From Phallusia mammillata (Eukaryota; Chordata; Ascidiacea; Phlebobranchia; Ascidiidae), in NCBI GenBank assembly GCA_003260075.1, contig QLIY01000005.1, positions 39,539-103,538 of the forward strand: DNA of 64,000 nt, written 5' to 3'. A program made the position numbers and the translations under genes. Each line of letters begins with the position of its first letter. The stretch's first letter is position 1. Under the pieces are notes generated by a model. That model ran no database searches, had not been told where the DNA came from, and saw only the letters and a program-made list of their open reading frames with translations. Of the stretch, positions 35,801 through 49,962 are shown one piece after another.

Positions 35801-38800
35801 CACATTGTAATGGTTTTATAACTGTAGGTTTGAGCCCAAAGACACTTTTTCACTTTTAATGAACAAAGTTTTTCTTTTTGCAACAATAGAATAATTGCAA
35901 CTTATAACAAAATCTTTATAACATTGTGCTAAAAATGTTAAACACAATATTCTGATCTATTCACTACATTTCAGAATCGCAAGTGTCCTCGGTGGGATTT
36001 GAACCCACAGTGGAAAACTTTCAAATACGGTTAAAAAACACACGCCTAGCCGTTTAAGCTACATAAATTAATTTTGCTACAAGCTGCATTCGCTAAGTAA
36101 TGTACTGTTTTTCAGCTTTTTACTATATACTGCAAAATGAGGCCTCGTAAGAGTCAGGCCGGGCTTGCAGGCCCAAATTCGACATTGGAGATTTTTCGAA
36201 AAAAAATTGAGGGTTTGTACTTGCTAGTTAATTATTTACCTTTATTGTGAGCGCACGGTTGTCAATTTCAGCAATGCATCGTTTCACTACATACGGGATC
36301 CCGTCTGGAGCATCTTGAGCACATATCGAGAAGTCCACACCGAATACGGTCGCTTTTGGCTGTTTCTTTGGTATCTGAGCGAAAATAAAAATATATATTG
36401 ACAACTCCAGCCGTCAGAGTAAGTTGTTTTTCAGCAATAGCCCTATTTGGTACTAAATTAAATTTGCAAACAGAATCAATATAGTCACTGGATCCCCCCC
36501 CCCTATCGAGAAGTCCACACCGAATACGGTCGCTTTTGGCTGTTTCTTTGGGATCTGAGTGAAAATGAAAATATATATTACCGACCCCAGCCTTCAGAGC
36601 AAGTTGTTCTTCAGCACTAACCCTATTTGGTACTAAATTAAATTTGCAAACAGAATCAATACAGTCACTGGACAGCGGATTTTGTTGTGCAAGCTAAGCA
36701 AATATATTGAATTAGGAAAAAAGACAAACCATGTAAAAGTTTAAAAGAGTTGGCAATTTGACTTGAACAGCTAGAGGTAAACATATGACAAATTTATTGT
36801 TTTAAACCAGCGCCTCTTAATCGGGACATCGGTGCCCACGTGTTTTGTAAAATTACGTAAACACTACATACTTTAGTCATAAAATATATCTTGTTATGTT
36901 GGTGGCCAAAAAAGGTTCATATAATTCGCTTGTATAACTGGCCAGTGAAAAAATGTCACTGTAGGCCAATAAATAGTTGAAATAAGAGATTTTAATACTG
37001 ACCTTAAACGCTCCCCTGACATTGGACACAACTTTCGCTGCTTGTTTCGACATTTGGTTTCGCTTCGGTAATGGAGAAGAGTTGGGTGTCGGTTCATGAT
37101 CTGTTGAAAAAGACACATATAATATGTAGTGTACAAAAATGGATAGCTGCCTTGGTTAGGCATTAAGCCCATCTATAAAAAAATCCTATAATCATAAAAT
37201 TAGTATACAGAACGAACAGGACGAAAAAAACGTCCATAAAAATCTTACTGCGGTCGGTGGGTGGCGCCAGACTGTTTCCGTCTTTGTCGTCAAGAACTCC
37301 TTCTGACGACAGCGAGCCCTCGGACGGACGTCGAAGTTGAGTGGATAGACGGGTAATGTCGCCTGGACTTGCTGAAGGTGAAATGTCGTCCAATGATCGA
37401 CTGCTACTGCTTTCCGTGTCACTGATGCCTGGAAAAGAAATTCAAATGTATCATGTGTCAAAAAAATATAGTTAATTCCACTGGAGGCGTGATACTGAAT
37501 CAAGTCTACTAAGCATTACCATGCGACAAGACAACTTATGTTTTTTTACGAAAAAGCGTTTTGTTTGAAGTTATATTTTAACTTTAATACAGTGAGTACT
37601 AAATAAACTCTGTCGGAAAAACTATAGTACGCCAGGCCCATTGAAGGCGCCATACCAAATCAGCCGGTCACCAAGCATTCACATAAGGCAAGGCGCGGGC
37701 TAGAAAAATCTAGCCTGCGGTGGGATTCGAACCCACGACAGAAGTCTTTCCGGGAGTCTTACTTTTGGGAAAAATTTGAATCACAAGCACCTCATATTCC
37801 TTACATGTCAACTTCGTAGTAGGGGAAAAAGTAAACAGTTTTGTGAATGCACTAAGCAAAGAGCTACCTCACGTATTAGCGTGGGAAAATGCCCGTGCAT
37901 AAAACAGCGTTTTACATTTTATTTATGAAACTAGGTATTCTTACCTTTAGACCGTCTTCCCCGAGACTGATAGGGAGATTCTTCTGAAGCTGAAAGAAAC
38001 AAAACTGTTGTAAAACACTGAGCCTCTATGTTGTTGTTGTTGTTGTCTTACTATATTAAATCGCAAGCACGGTTGCAAAGCCGGAGTCGTAGTTTTAAGA
38101 GTACCAAGGTCTAATATTCAGTTTTCGCAGTTTTGTTAAACAAATATTTTTCCTCAAAATTAGGGGTATTCGAAGCAACAAAGTAGAGATTACGAGATAA
38201 GGTGTCTGAATGAGAATGTTTGTGTTTACATGTAAGAGTAAGGTTCTCGCTGGACTGTAAACAATGATGTTAAATTTATTGGGACCGAAAATGCCCACAT
38301 TTTAACATACATTTATAAGTTACACACATATTTGATTCACTTTCATCCGTCATTGCAAACAATGGGTACAAACAAATTCCACAAAATCTTAAGGGTACGA
38401 ACACAAAAAGGCACTGGTCTTAGTGATGCACCGTAGTTTCGGTAGGCATAAATATTTTGCATTTTGTCTATGTTTCAGTTTCCCCCCCCCCCCGTAGTTT
38501 CGGTAGGCATAAATATTTTGCATTTTGTCTATGTTTCAGCTGCGGCTGGCACAATTATTTTATTTTTGAAAATTTGGCCAAAACCCTAAAATCAATCGAC
38601 CATTCAAAAAAATCATGTAATAACCAAACGTTGCAATACACGGGCCATGCTGTCTGCAAAGTTGTTTAGGTGTGTTATAAATGAGTTCACCTACACATTA
38701 TTCAGAATTTTTTTCGATTCGGCCTGATAGCCTGAAGTTTTTCGGCCGGTTTCGGTGTATCACTACTTTAAACTATAGTGGCAACTTTAGAAAGTAGAAG

Positions 38801-41800
38801 TCCCTCAGCCTTTTCACTCCACAATCCTAAATGCAGCGCAAAGTATATATTGCATAGAGAAACATTGATACACGATTCAAAGTTGTAAGTCGGGTCGGGC
38901 TTTAATTCTGTGTCCGTTTTTTTTCCAGATCAAATTACCCAACTAAGTAGCTAGTTGCTGGAGTTCACCTAATGTCCAACAGCCCTAAAACGCCGTATTT
39001 AATTATATTCTATACAGTAGTACGCTTCGTAGGCTTTTAATTGGAGGCCTGTCAATCAAACTTTCGGGTCTAAACGGGCTTCTGAAAATTGATTCGGGTT
39101 CGGGCCCGTTTATAACTCTGATACGAATGTAACCAGTGGTGGGATTCAATTTTTTTGTCAGCAGGTCCTATTACAAAAGTCATATTTTTGAGTCGGTTCT
39201 GTTACAAAAAGTCCATTGACAGTAACCAGTGATGCTAACCGGTTCGCTGATCTTATAAAATTTGGTGCGAACCGGCTAAATTCCACCACTAAATGCAAAT
39301 TAATGTTAATTTTACTTGAGTTCATACACACATGTCACCAACCTGTTTGGACCAGATATGACGATCCTTCCAAAGCAAACTTTTCAAATTCGAAATCTGA
39401 GCGATCATTGTAAGGCTGGGCTGGCAGATTTCTGATGTAGTCAGAATATTGGAAGCCTGGGTCGTATCTACGTGCGTCTTCATACATTGCTTGGAACTTG
39501 AAAGGCAAAATTTAAGATTTAGAAACAGGAATAGTCGACAAAGACAGCAGTGGTTCATAAACTTAATAGCATAGGACCCTTAATTTGAACTTATTAATTC
39601 TATGGACATACTTTGTACCCCCCCCCCGACAAAGACAGCAGTGGTTCATAAACTTAATAGCATAGGACCCTTAATATGAACTTATTAATTCTATGGACGT
39701 ACTTTGTAAGCTTTATTTTGAAACCGGAAAATTTGCCGTGTGCACAGTACATGTCAAATGCACGTTTGCTAAATGCCAAAAACGTCAACATTTTAGTGTT
39801 ATCGAATCAAAGACACGGGGAATAACAATTTACACCATAATTACATTTTCTAGCCTACGCCTTGCCATATGACGGTGAATGCTTGGTGACCGGCTGATTC
39901 GGTATGACGCCTTCAAAGGCCTGGCGTACTGTGATTTACTAATGTATTCAACACATTAAATTAACAGATCTATTTGTGGAAAAAACTGATTGAAACGTTG
40001 TTGTACGACCTTCCAATTTACACTTGCTATAAAGTGATAATATGTTTAGCAGTTTGTGGTCGAACAGCTAGCACCGAAATTGTAATGCTTAAAACGAACT
40101 GGCTTGGGTGACAAACTACCAGTAAACAAATCAACTTACGAAATTCTAGAAGCCCTTCAAAGTCAACCACAAGGGTTAGGTCGTAAAGTTGATACTGCAA
40201 ACTTGTAGCGCAGGACGTAGCAGAAATTCTAACATATTTAGCAAGCCACTCAAAACAACCTGTTGCTATTAGGAGCTCAGGCTTTTGTGACGTAACACAA
40301 ACAGGTGTGACGTAATAATGTATTTATACTCGCACAGCATAAGTCAGCGCAGAAACATCTTGTTTTGTGCACAGCTAACACACACCTTATTACGTCTATT
40401 TGGGCCGTTATTTTTGCCATTAAACTTATGAACAGATTCGTATATACACTGGTGGGATTCAATTTTTTTGTCAGCCAGTTCTTTCACAAAAGTCATATTT
40501 TTCAGCCGGTTCTGTTACAAAAAAATCCATTGACAGTAACCAGAAATGCTAATCTCATAAAATTTCGTGAAACGGTTCTATAGAACTGGTGCGAACCGGC
40601 TGAATTCCGCCACTGCGTATATAGTGTTCCAAAATACATACCTGTACTGGGAGAGGGGAATAAAGTTGGTAATGGTGCTGAAAGTAGGCTACAGTTACCG
40701 ACTTGGCCGTTTGGTCACACTGGATAATCAAGTCTCTTAATTGCTGGAGGTATACAACCTGTGGAAGGCAAGTTATAAGGTGAACCAAAGTGGGGAATGC
40801 AAGGGAGGAGGTTTCGACGTGAAACACGGACCTTGTTTTTTTCGAGGTCGTGCTGTCTTCTGTTTGCTTCGTTCACGAACGCCCTGTAGTTGTGTTCAGC
40901 TTGTGTGGCCTGAAATTGGGATTGTAAAAGTTAGGAAATTGCTTTGTTGTTTGTTTGTTCTGTTTTTATTGACAATGTAGCCTGAAAAGCTACATTTTGG
41001 AATAACCTATCTGAAAGCTTTACAAGTTTTCCACTAGCTTTAAGAACAAAATAAACAATTTTAAAATTTAAGTTGTGTTTGTTGTGCGAAATTGATCACT
41101 TGGCTGACAAAAAAATTGAACCTTTTCTTAGTTTAATATAGTAAAGCTAATCAAGCTTACATCGAAACTTTTTTTAACCAATGTTATTAATTAACAGGCT
41201 TTACCAAACCCAAGCGTAGCAATGTAAAATTTAAACCAAAAAACTGGCACTTGTATTGCATAACCACAACTCCATCCTTGTCAACAAACTTGTTAACTGG
41301 CTTTTTAGGTTGACATCAACTACAGTTTAGGTTGACATCACCCCCCCCCCAACAGGCTTTACCAAACCCAAGCGTAGCAATGTAAAATTTAAACCAAACA
41401 GCTGGCACTTGTATTGCATAACCACAACCCCATGCTTGTCAACAAACTTGTTAACTGGCGTTTTAGGTTGACATCAACTGTTGGGTACAGTTTATTTGCA
41501 CAGTGATGGCATGCAACTGAATGTGCTATGCTGTATTGGATGAACTGAGTCGTATGTTTGAAAATTACCTTTAGTCAAAAACCCTGCATTGCTCATTTGG
41601 CAAATGATTTGGTTAGGTGATTGGAAAATGTAAGTCAATTTTTTTCTATATTATAAGTTTAAGCGAATTGTAGAATTTTATTTGAAAACTTACAGTGCTA
41701 AAAATTATAATGTTACCACATATATTTTCAATCATATCTCCTATAGGAAAAGAACAGCCCAAAGAGAAAGAGATATGAAAAGACTTTTTTACAAATACGT

Positions 41801-44800
41801 TATATATTATTTTTGCGGTTTTAAGTGGTACGCATAACTTTAATAAAGATCTTTATGAATCGCAAACATTGGAAAGTACAATAGTAAAACAAAAAACCTT
41901 AATATTGGTGTCTTCTTCCAATTTTTTCTTCTTTTCCATTTTGGATGTGGAGGCAGCGGAATGGAGTACAGATGAAATACTGGATGATCCAATATTTCCA
42001 CCGTGTTTTGGTAAAGTCTGCTGGCTCTGTTCGCCTTCTGCACGTATCGCAGCATCCTTCGCTTTTTGATATTCCTGCACTTTGTTCTGGTATGATTGCT
42101 TGGCTTTTTTCATGTTGGAAATTGCCTCCTCCTAAAATCAAACATTGTAAAATCATATAAAATTAGAAAGACAACCTTTTTAAAGCAGTTGTTATTGAAT
42201 TATATGTACTACATGTTTTTTTTGTGTCAACATACAACATTTGCCATACAAAAAATGGAAGTATTTTGGTTACAAAAATTTAGTTGTCTGTACTTTTCCG
42301 ATTTATTTAACAACAAATAGCCTGTTTTCCACAAGAAAATGTAGATTAATAATTTGTCATAAGTTTTTTATTTTTGGATTAAATCACCCAGCAGTTAAGA
42401 AATACGAGAAAAAGATGCTTTATTACTATTTTAAACCTTGCTTGCAGATTAGGGGGACAAATGCATGTTGGCCCATCAGCAACACATAATCCGATTTTGT
42501 TTGTATCATGTTCAAAATATATTTATGACAACGAAAAACTGTGTTTGTTTACGTCAATCTATAGAACCTTATTTGCATGCAAAATGGCTTGTTTTCCCCC
42601 CTTTTAATTTGCTAACAAAAATCCCTGTTCCAATTGCATTACTATGGATCCACTGATTATATTGATGAAATGCCCTGCTCTGATCAGCACTTGATTTTAT
42701 TAGATTAGCAAAAGGTTAAAAATGGCGTAGAATTAAATTTAGACAAACAAAGCACCTGCTGACAATGTCATATTCATTTGTTCAGTATAAACCATATTTT
42801 TCTGCTGCATATTGACAATATAGTTTTCAACACATATTTAAATTTTTTAATCTGAATTTTCTTATCTAGGACTTTCCAAACTTGGGGTCACGACCCTTAT
42901 GGAGTTGACACCAGAAGTTTTCGGGGCCACATGTACTTGGTTTTTATGAGTGTCGTTACACATTTGTTAAATCTTATGCAGTTAGGCAAAGTATTGGCTA
43001 GATCAGTGGTTCTCAACCTTTCGTGGACCGTGGCCCTCTAAAACTAACTTTTGGGCACCGTGGCCCCCTTCAAGAAATCCTGTAGGACCTGTGGCCCCTC
43101 AAAAATGTAAATGGCAATCTCGTGTTGGAATTCGGTACTAATTTTGGCTTTGAACAGGTCGAATAGATTAAACAAGAATCTGTAATCATGAAAAACCTTA
43201 ATATAGACATTTAGTATGTGAAATAGTTGATTTAATTAGGGAATAAAGTTAAAAAGAAAATGGCTTTTAGTGAGTGTTGCTGGTGAATCTACACCCGTGG
43301 CCCCCCTGTGGGGCCCTGGGCCCTGGTTGAGAACCACTGGGCTAGATATTGAACATCAAGAAGGTTAAAGTAAACCAACAACTTAATGTATGTTTTAAAA
43401 CAAACAGCTTGCCAAATGTAAGACAATTCTTGTTGTATTACATTAACAAAAGCTTGATTTTTTTTATTAAACTAAAAAGGGTATCAAGGAAAAAGTGGCA
43501 AAAATCATGCCCCCCCCCCTTTTTATTAAACTAAAAAGGGTATCAAGAAAAAAGTGGCAAAAATCATGATGTATGTCACCCCTACTGCGCGACATGTGCC
43601 GAGCCGAGCCAGAACCCAAGTACTCTGTACGGAGTATCGCTGTTTCTGATACGCGGTGCTCGGCCGAGCAGTTGCACAAACTGACCCGAGCATTAAATTT
43701 TCACATCCCTGCTAACAACAAAGCTAGTTTGAAAAGGGCTAGAACAAAAATGAACATTTTTTGCGTTAGATGGTGGAAAAATGTGTATTTTGGGGACCTG
43801 TACAGCTTGATCCACCAATAGTGATGAATTGGGAAGTTTGTGATGTTACCCCCCCCCCCCCCCCCCCCCCCGCCTAAAAAGGTTCGGGCCGAAACCGAAT
43901 ATTCGGTTAACCCCTTTTAAATACTCACCAGTCTTCGTTTTTCTCTGGACCAAGAATCCCGTATTAACTTTCTCTGCTTGTCGTGTTCGTTTTTCTTTGC
44001 CTGCAAAGGTTCGACGAACTTTTGCTGTAGTAGCGTTGTCATGTACATTGTCTGGCAGTTGCTTGCAAACTCACGATCCTGTATGAAATAAGACAATTGT
44101 CACAGACAAAAAAACGTTTAAACAGTAAGATAACTTAGGAACACTATACACAGACTTGAAGAGTAATTTAATCATAAACAAAACTGCCAAAATAAGAGTG
44201 TCATTCCTGAAAGTCACAATTCACAAAATTTAAACTATTTAGACATTTGTCAAAAAAAAAACATTTAAACAATAAGATGACTTAGGACCACTATACATGG
44301 ACTTGAAGAGTAATTTAATCAAAAACATAACTGCCAAAATAAGATGACTGTGTTATAAATTGATTCAATGACAATTTAGGATATGTTTTGCTGCAAGATG
44401 AATGAAGACACAAAGAAAAACACATTTTACCCCAATACTTCAAATAGTGTGCAAATTAATATCTAAAAGCTTAACAATGCATAAAAACATTTTCAACAAA
44501 GCTTATGACTTACATTCAATTACACAATTAATTCCTTTTTGCTTTAAACCTTATTTAAAAATGTACTGAAAACATACCACATGTTTGATTCATGGTAAAA
44601 AAAATTGAAAAAAGACTGTTTCAGTACATCTAATTTTTTGTTTTTACTAAAAATTTGTGAATTAAATGCCCGTATTTATGAAACACATTTGTAATAGCTT
44701 ACATGGTCCAGTGAAGTGCAGTAGAGAGATTGGAATGGAAGGAAACTTTGTTCAGATAAAGCGTGCTTTGTTGCTTGGGAAAGCTTCAGCAATGCTTTGG

Positions 44801-47800
44801 CATGCTCATTTTCTATTCAAATACAGTGATGTAACAAGTTAAAACTATTAATACAGTTTGCAGCAAGAGTTTAATTTCGAAATTTTCTATCTTACACAAC
44901 TGTTATTATATTTCTGTAGTGTCAATCTACAGCAAACATTTTTTCTGTTGCTTAGGACAGGGCTTCTCAAACTTTCTTGCACTGCAACCCCATTTTATAG
45001 GAGGAAATTCTATGTGGCCCCTTGATGGGTATAGCCCATACACGTGAATGATGTTGAGACAATAAATTTACGCATGTATACCATTTATTGTGACAATGAC
45101 ATAATAATGCATGATGTTTCGTGACCCCAAAATTATTTCACAGTTTGAAAAGCTTCCCATATTTAATCACTGAATATTCTTTGATTGCTTGATAGCTAGG
45201 TAGTTTACCATTGTCACATTTGGTCTGTTTGCATTTTTTGTCCATTTTTTATGCAGAAACTTAGAATGCAAAAATGCACTGAAGAACCAGACATAAAATA
45301 GTTTTTTCACAAACCTTTTCAATCCTGACCTAATTAATGTAGATTTGGGTTTACTTGCATAGTGGCAAAGTAAGAATTAAATTTCAGACTGCTGAGAAAT
45401 GAATTTAAAAAACACATGTGCAACATAATGCAAGCAAAATATATGGCAGTATACTTCTAATTACACCAAGACCTTGAAACATTATGCATGAATCTTTTCA
45501 AAGCCTTTTTGTATGTTTTTTTAGTTAAGCAACTAACCAAAGAAAAGAAAACAATGACCAAATGTACGTTATTTGTAGACTTACCCAAAGCTGCTTTCTT
45601 TTTAACATAAGTTATCAACTCATTGAGGTATTTTGAAAGGATTTTTGCTCGATCGAATGCCATTTCCAGTCCCCCGTCCATGTTTTGAAGAGTGTGGTCG
45701 ACATTTTCCAAGGCCGGTGACAAAACACCTGCACCCACACAAACAACAATAATTAGATTGTGACATAAAAATCCAAAGGAGCAACGATGGGAACCCAATT
45801 GCTAATTATGGAGTAGATGAGAATTCAAGTATTCAGTAGGTGAAAATTAGCTCATGAATGAAAAGTCAAATTATCAAGCTTTTATTTGGACTTAAGATAG
45901 CCAACACAGATTGGAGCACTGTTGCTTACTGTAAAGTAGAGAGTTTGAATGTATTTTTAGTAATATTTGTACATTTTTAGGACAAAAAATTCACTTAAGC
46001 ATACACCCCCCCCCCAAACTTTTAAACAGTAAGATAACTTAGGAACACTATACACAGACTTGAGGAGTAATTTAATTAAAAACATAACTGCCAAAATAAG
46101 ATGACTGTATTATAAATTCTCAATGACGATTTAGAATATATTTTGCTGAAAGTAGAATGAAGACATAAAGGAAAGTACATTTATTTTGTGTAAAATGAAT
46201 ATTTGACATATACACCAGTACTTTTGCAGTAATGTTTATGATTAAATACTTGATAGCTTGACAATGGCAAAAACCTAAACAATCCTTACGGCTAACATTT
46301 AATTAGACAATTTTATCTTTTTTGATTTAAACAATATTTAAAAATATGTTGAAAACACATACAATGTCCAATTCATAGGTAAAAATGTTCTCAAAAAAAA
46401 ACTGATAAAAACTATTTCAGTATTATTTTTGTTCTTACACTCTTACTATCACTTTTGCAATAAAATGCTCATATTACAGAACACATAGTCATAGCTTACA
46501 TGGTCCAGTGAAGTGCAGTAGAGAGATTGGAATGGAAGGAAACTTTGTTCAGATAAAGCGTGCTTTGTTGCTTGGGAAAGCTTCAGCAAGGCTTTGGCAT
46601 GCTCATTTTCTATTCAAATACAGTGATGTAAAAAATTAAACCTATCAACGTGGTTTGAGGCAAAAGTTTAAATCAGAAAATTTTCTATCTTACACAACTG
46701 TAATAAACATTTTTAGTGTAATTCTATCAACTGGATTTCAGTTGGTTAGGAGACAGCACGCCTCTATCTATTATTTCTGGTATTTAATCACTGTATAGAT
46801 TTTTATTGCTGGAAAGCTAGGCAGTTTACCATTGTCACACTTGGTCTATGTGCATTTTGGATGTATTTGTACAAGCAGAATTTTAAAATGCAAAAATGCA
46901 CTGCAGAAACGGACAATTTTTTTTCACAAACCTTTTTATTCCTAACCTAATGTAGATTTGGGTTTACTTGTAGAGTGGCAGAGTAAGAATAAATACCAGA
47001 CTGCTAACAAATGATTTAAAAAAACACACATGTGCAACATAATGCCAGCAAAATATATGGCAGTATGCAGTTAGCTTCTAATTCGACCTAGTGCGTAAAT
47101 GAAACATTATGCATGAATCTTTTTAACACCTTTTTTGCATAGGTATTTGGTTAAAAAAAAAACAATGACCAAAGGTACATTATTTGTACACTTACCCAAA
47201 GCTGCTTTCTTTTTAACATAAGTTATCAACTCATTGAGGTATTTTGAAAGGATTTTTGCTCGATCGAATGCCATTTCCAGTCCCCCGTCCATGTTTTGAA
47301 GAGTGTGGTCGACATTTTCCAAGGCCGGTGACAAAACACCTGCACCCACACAAACAACAATAATTAGATTGTGACATAAAAATCCAAAGGAGCAACCATG
47401 GGAACCCAATTGCTAATTATGGAGTAGATGAGAATTCAAGTATTGAGTAGGTGAAAATTAGCTCATGAAGGAAAAGTCAAATTATCAAGCTTTTATTTGG
47501 GCTTAAGATAGCTAAAACAAATTGGAGCACTGTTGCTTACTGTAAACTAGAAAGATTGAATGTATTCCCCCCCCCCAAAAAAGTTTTTTTTATATTAATC
47601 TTTAACAACTGCAAGTATAGATATAAAAACAACACAATTTTGGTCATTCCAGTTCAACAAAAAGTATATGATTGTTTGTTTATAACCAAGACACTGTTTA
47701 ACCTTTTGCCTTATACCCACAATAATTTCCAAAAAATTCAAAAAATGTTTTACCCGAAAGACACAACTCACAAAATTCAAACTAACTACAGTTTTATTTT

Positions 47801-49880
47801 ACTGCACCAAAACTGTAATCTTGTTCTAAAAGTGTGTTTCACAAATTGGGGTCACAATGATTTTTACAGATACAGCACATGATATTGTAAAATATTTTCA
47901 ATTTTCATGAAAAAGATTAAAGCTGTTCGATGACCTGTAAACAGCCAAAAATTGACATTTATCTGCTAAATTATACATGCACAATTAGATTGACACGGCA
48001 AATTTTAAAGCAAAGCTGCATTACGTAAATTCTGATCAGCAATCAATTTTGTAGTTGTCAATATGCATTACATGTACAATGCTAAAACTAAACCGGTATG
48101 TGGTGTAAGCACTATGCAAAGGTGCTATAATTTATTTAACATATCATCCAAAAACATTCACACCAATGGAAAAATTAAAGAGATAAAATTTGTTTGACAT
48201 TAATTTTCAGTGTGTATTTAGTCACCATACTACATCCTACTCTACTTTTAAATAAGGTTATCTCAATATTGTTTGTACTACAAATATTGAAAAGTATGAT
48301 GTTGTGTTTTAATAATACAGAAAAACCACACCCTTAACTATCTAAGATATGTTATCACTGTGTATTTGTAGAAGATTTCATCTACACTTATTTTTACCAC
48401 AAGCCAGAAAAACTTTTATCAACAGAGCTGTTACTGTTACAGCTGTAATCATTGTAACAAATCATGCAAGTTATAACCATGTTATAAAACCTTTACAACC
48501 AGTGTCTGCGAAAAGCTGGTAGACCAAATAAAACTTTGTACCGTTCCTGATTAACATGTTAGTTCAAAACAGCCCTCTTGCCACCTAAACTCTCTACAAT
48601 GACCAACAAACCATGCATAACAAATATATACAGCCATTAATACAAAAGCCTACTTGTTTTTTTCACATAAGTATAAATCACTATTGTAGGCCGAAATACT
48701 TTTCCTGATTAATACAACAGACCAAATCAGTTACCTTGCAACCCACACCGATAACAAAGACTAAATCGAGACAAATACAAACAGCAATTGACACAAAATC
48801 ACTTTGAACGTCCTTAATCACGTAAATATAAATCACTCCTAGAGAGCAAAACATCTTTCCTGATAAACACAAGAGACCAAATAATTTACCTTGCAACCCA
48901 AACCAATTACTAAATCGAGACATTTACATACAGCAGTTGACACAAAATCACTTAGAACCTGTTTTGATCACATAAATAGAAAGCAAAAACTTGCTTACCA
49001 CCGTCAGTTGGTGTAATGGTTGCTGACCCGCTGGTATCCGGCAGTACATCGTTGCTGATATAGGGTTGGTTTGACCCTTCAAGGTTGTCAAAAGATTGCG
49101 AAGAGCTCTGCTTGCACATAATAAAAGACAGTGTGAAGTTATTGACATCACACTGAAGTGGTAGGATAACATACAGTACTGTGACTTTACTGTGGGCGAT
49201 AACATCCGTTACATGTAGCCAAGATGAGATAATCATAAATATGTTGATTGCTCAGTAACTTGTTGGATTGAAATAGGTTTTACACTTTATATAGCATTCA
49301 GGGCTTTTTGCTATTAAACCACACACCATAACAGTTAAAATATTAACCATGTTGAACAATATATAAGTTTTCTATACTAATAGTTTTCAACCAAATCCTA
49401 TCTTGTATCTTAGTTCTCAACTCTTTACTTGGAGACCACAGTTAAGAAACCAATAGGAAAAAAATCAGAGGTCAGCAACTGGTGGCACCTGTCGCAAGTC
49501 ATAGTTGGCATGAGAGGCCAGTTTAGCATGCCAAATGATTTTTGAGTTCATATACCAATACTTTTTTATACAATTTAAAACTTTCACACTTATTGTTTTC
49601 AGTTTGTTATGATTTAACAGTCTCAAAAACCATGCCTGGCACACAAATAAATCTGCTTACTGATTACTGTATAAATGAACTGGCACTAACTACAATAATA
49701 CATAGGAAGTAAATTGGCATGTGGCGTTTGAATGGATGCCACCCCCTGGTATAAACCGAGCACTACAAATCAGACCACTTTTCGAACCCCCCCCCCCTGG
49801 CATGAGAGGCCAGTTTAGCATGCCAAATGATTTTTGAGTTCATATTTCAATACTTTTTTTATACAATTTGAAACTTTCAC

Positions 49881-49962
<82 letters not shown>

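Larger units (their letters stand above)
31499..36374 (-). other. RhoGAP gene: RhoGAP catalytic domain exons
   Basis: Exons 36240-36374 (ATVFGVDFSICAQDAPDGIP), 34779-34973 (GIYRINGVKNRVEKIC, SPHDVSSVLKCFLRNLPEPL), 33418-33602 (loop plus LPMPNHNTLQYIISHL), 32049-32135 (DNKMTASNLAIVFGPTLMR) and 31499-31632 (SRIVELLIEHKDFLFG). The Arg in GIYRING is the catalytic arginine finger, and the NKMTASNLAIVFGP block is the second conserved box. All key residues are intact, so an active GAP is predicted. Confidence 0.92.
39343..47339 (-). other. RhoGAP gene: F-BAR domain exons
   Basis: Exons 47196-47339 (GGLEMAFDRAKILSKYLNEL), 44703-44812 (HAKALLKLSQATKHAL, FLPFQSLY), 43929-44078 (TTLLQQKFVEPLQAKKNEHD, KLIRDSW), 41898-42131 (Lys/Glu-rich coiled coil with KAKDAAIRAE and MEKKKKLEED), 40832-40909, 40642-40758 (LRDLIIQCDQTAKSVTVAYF) and 39343-39496 (YEDARRYDPGFQYSDYIRNL). 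Order and motifs are collinear with ARHGAP29. The donor after 41898-42131 is GTTTTT, weak but in frame. Confidence 0.88.
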
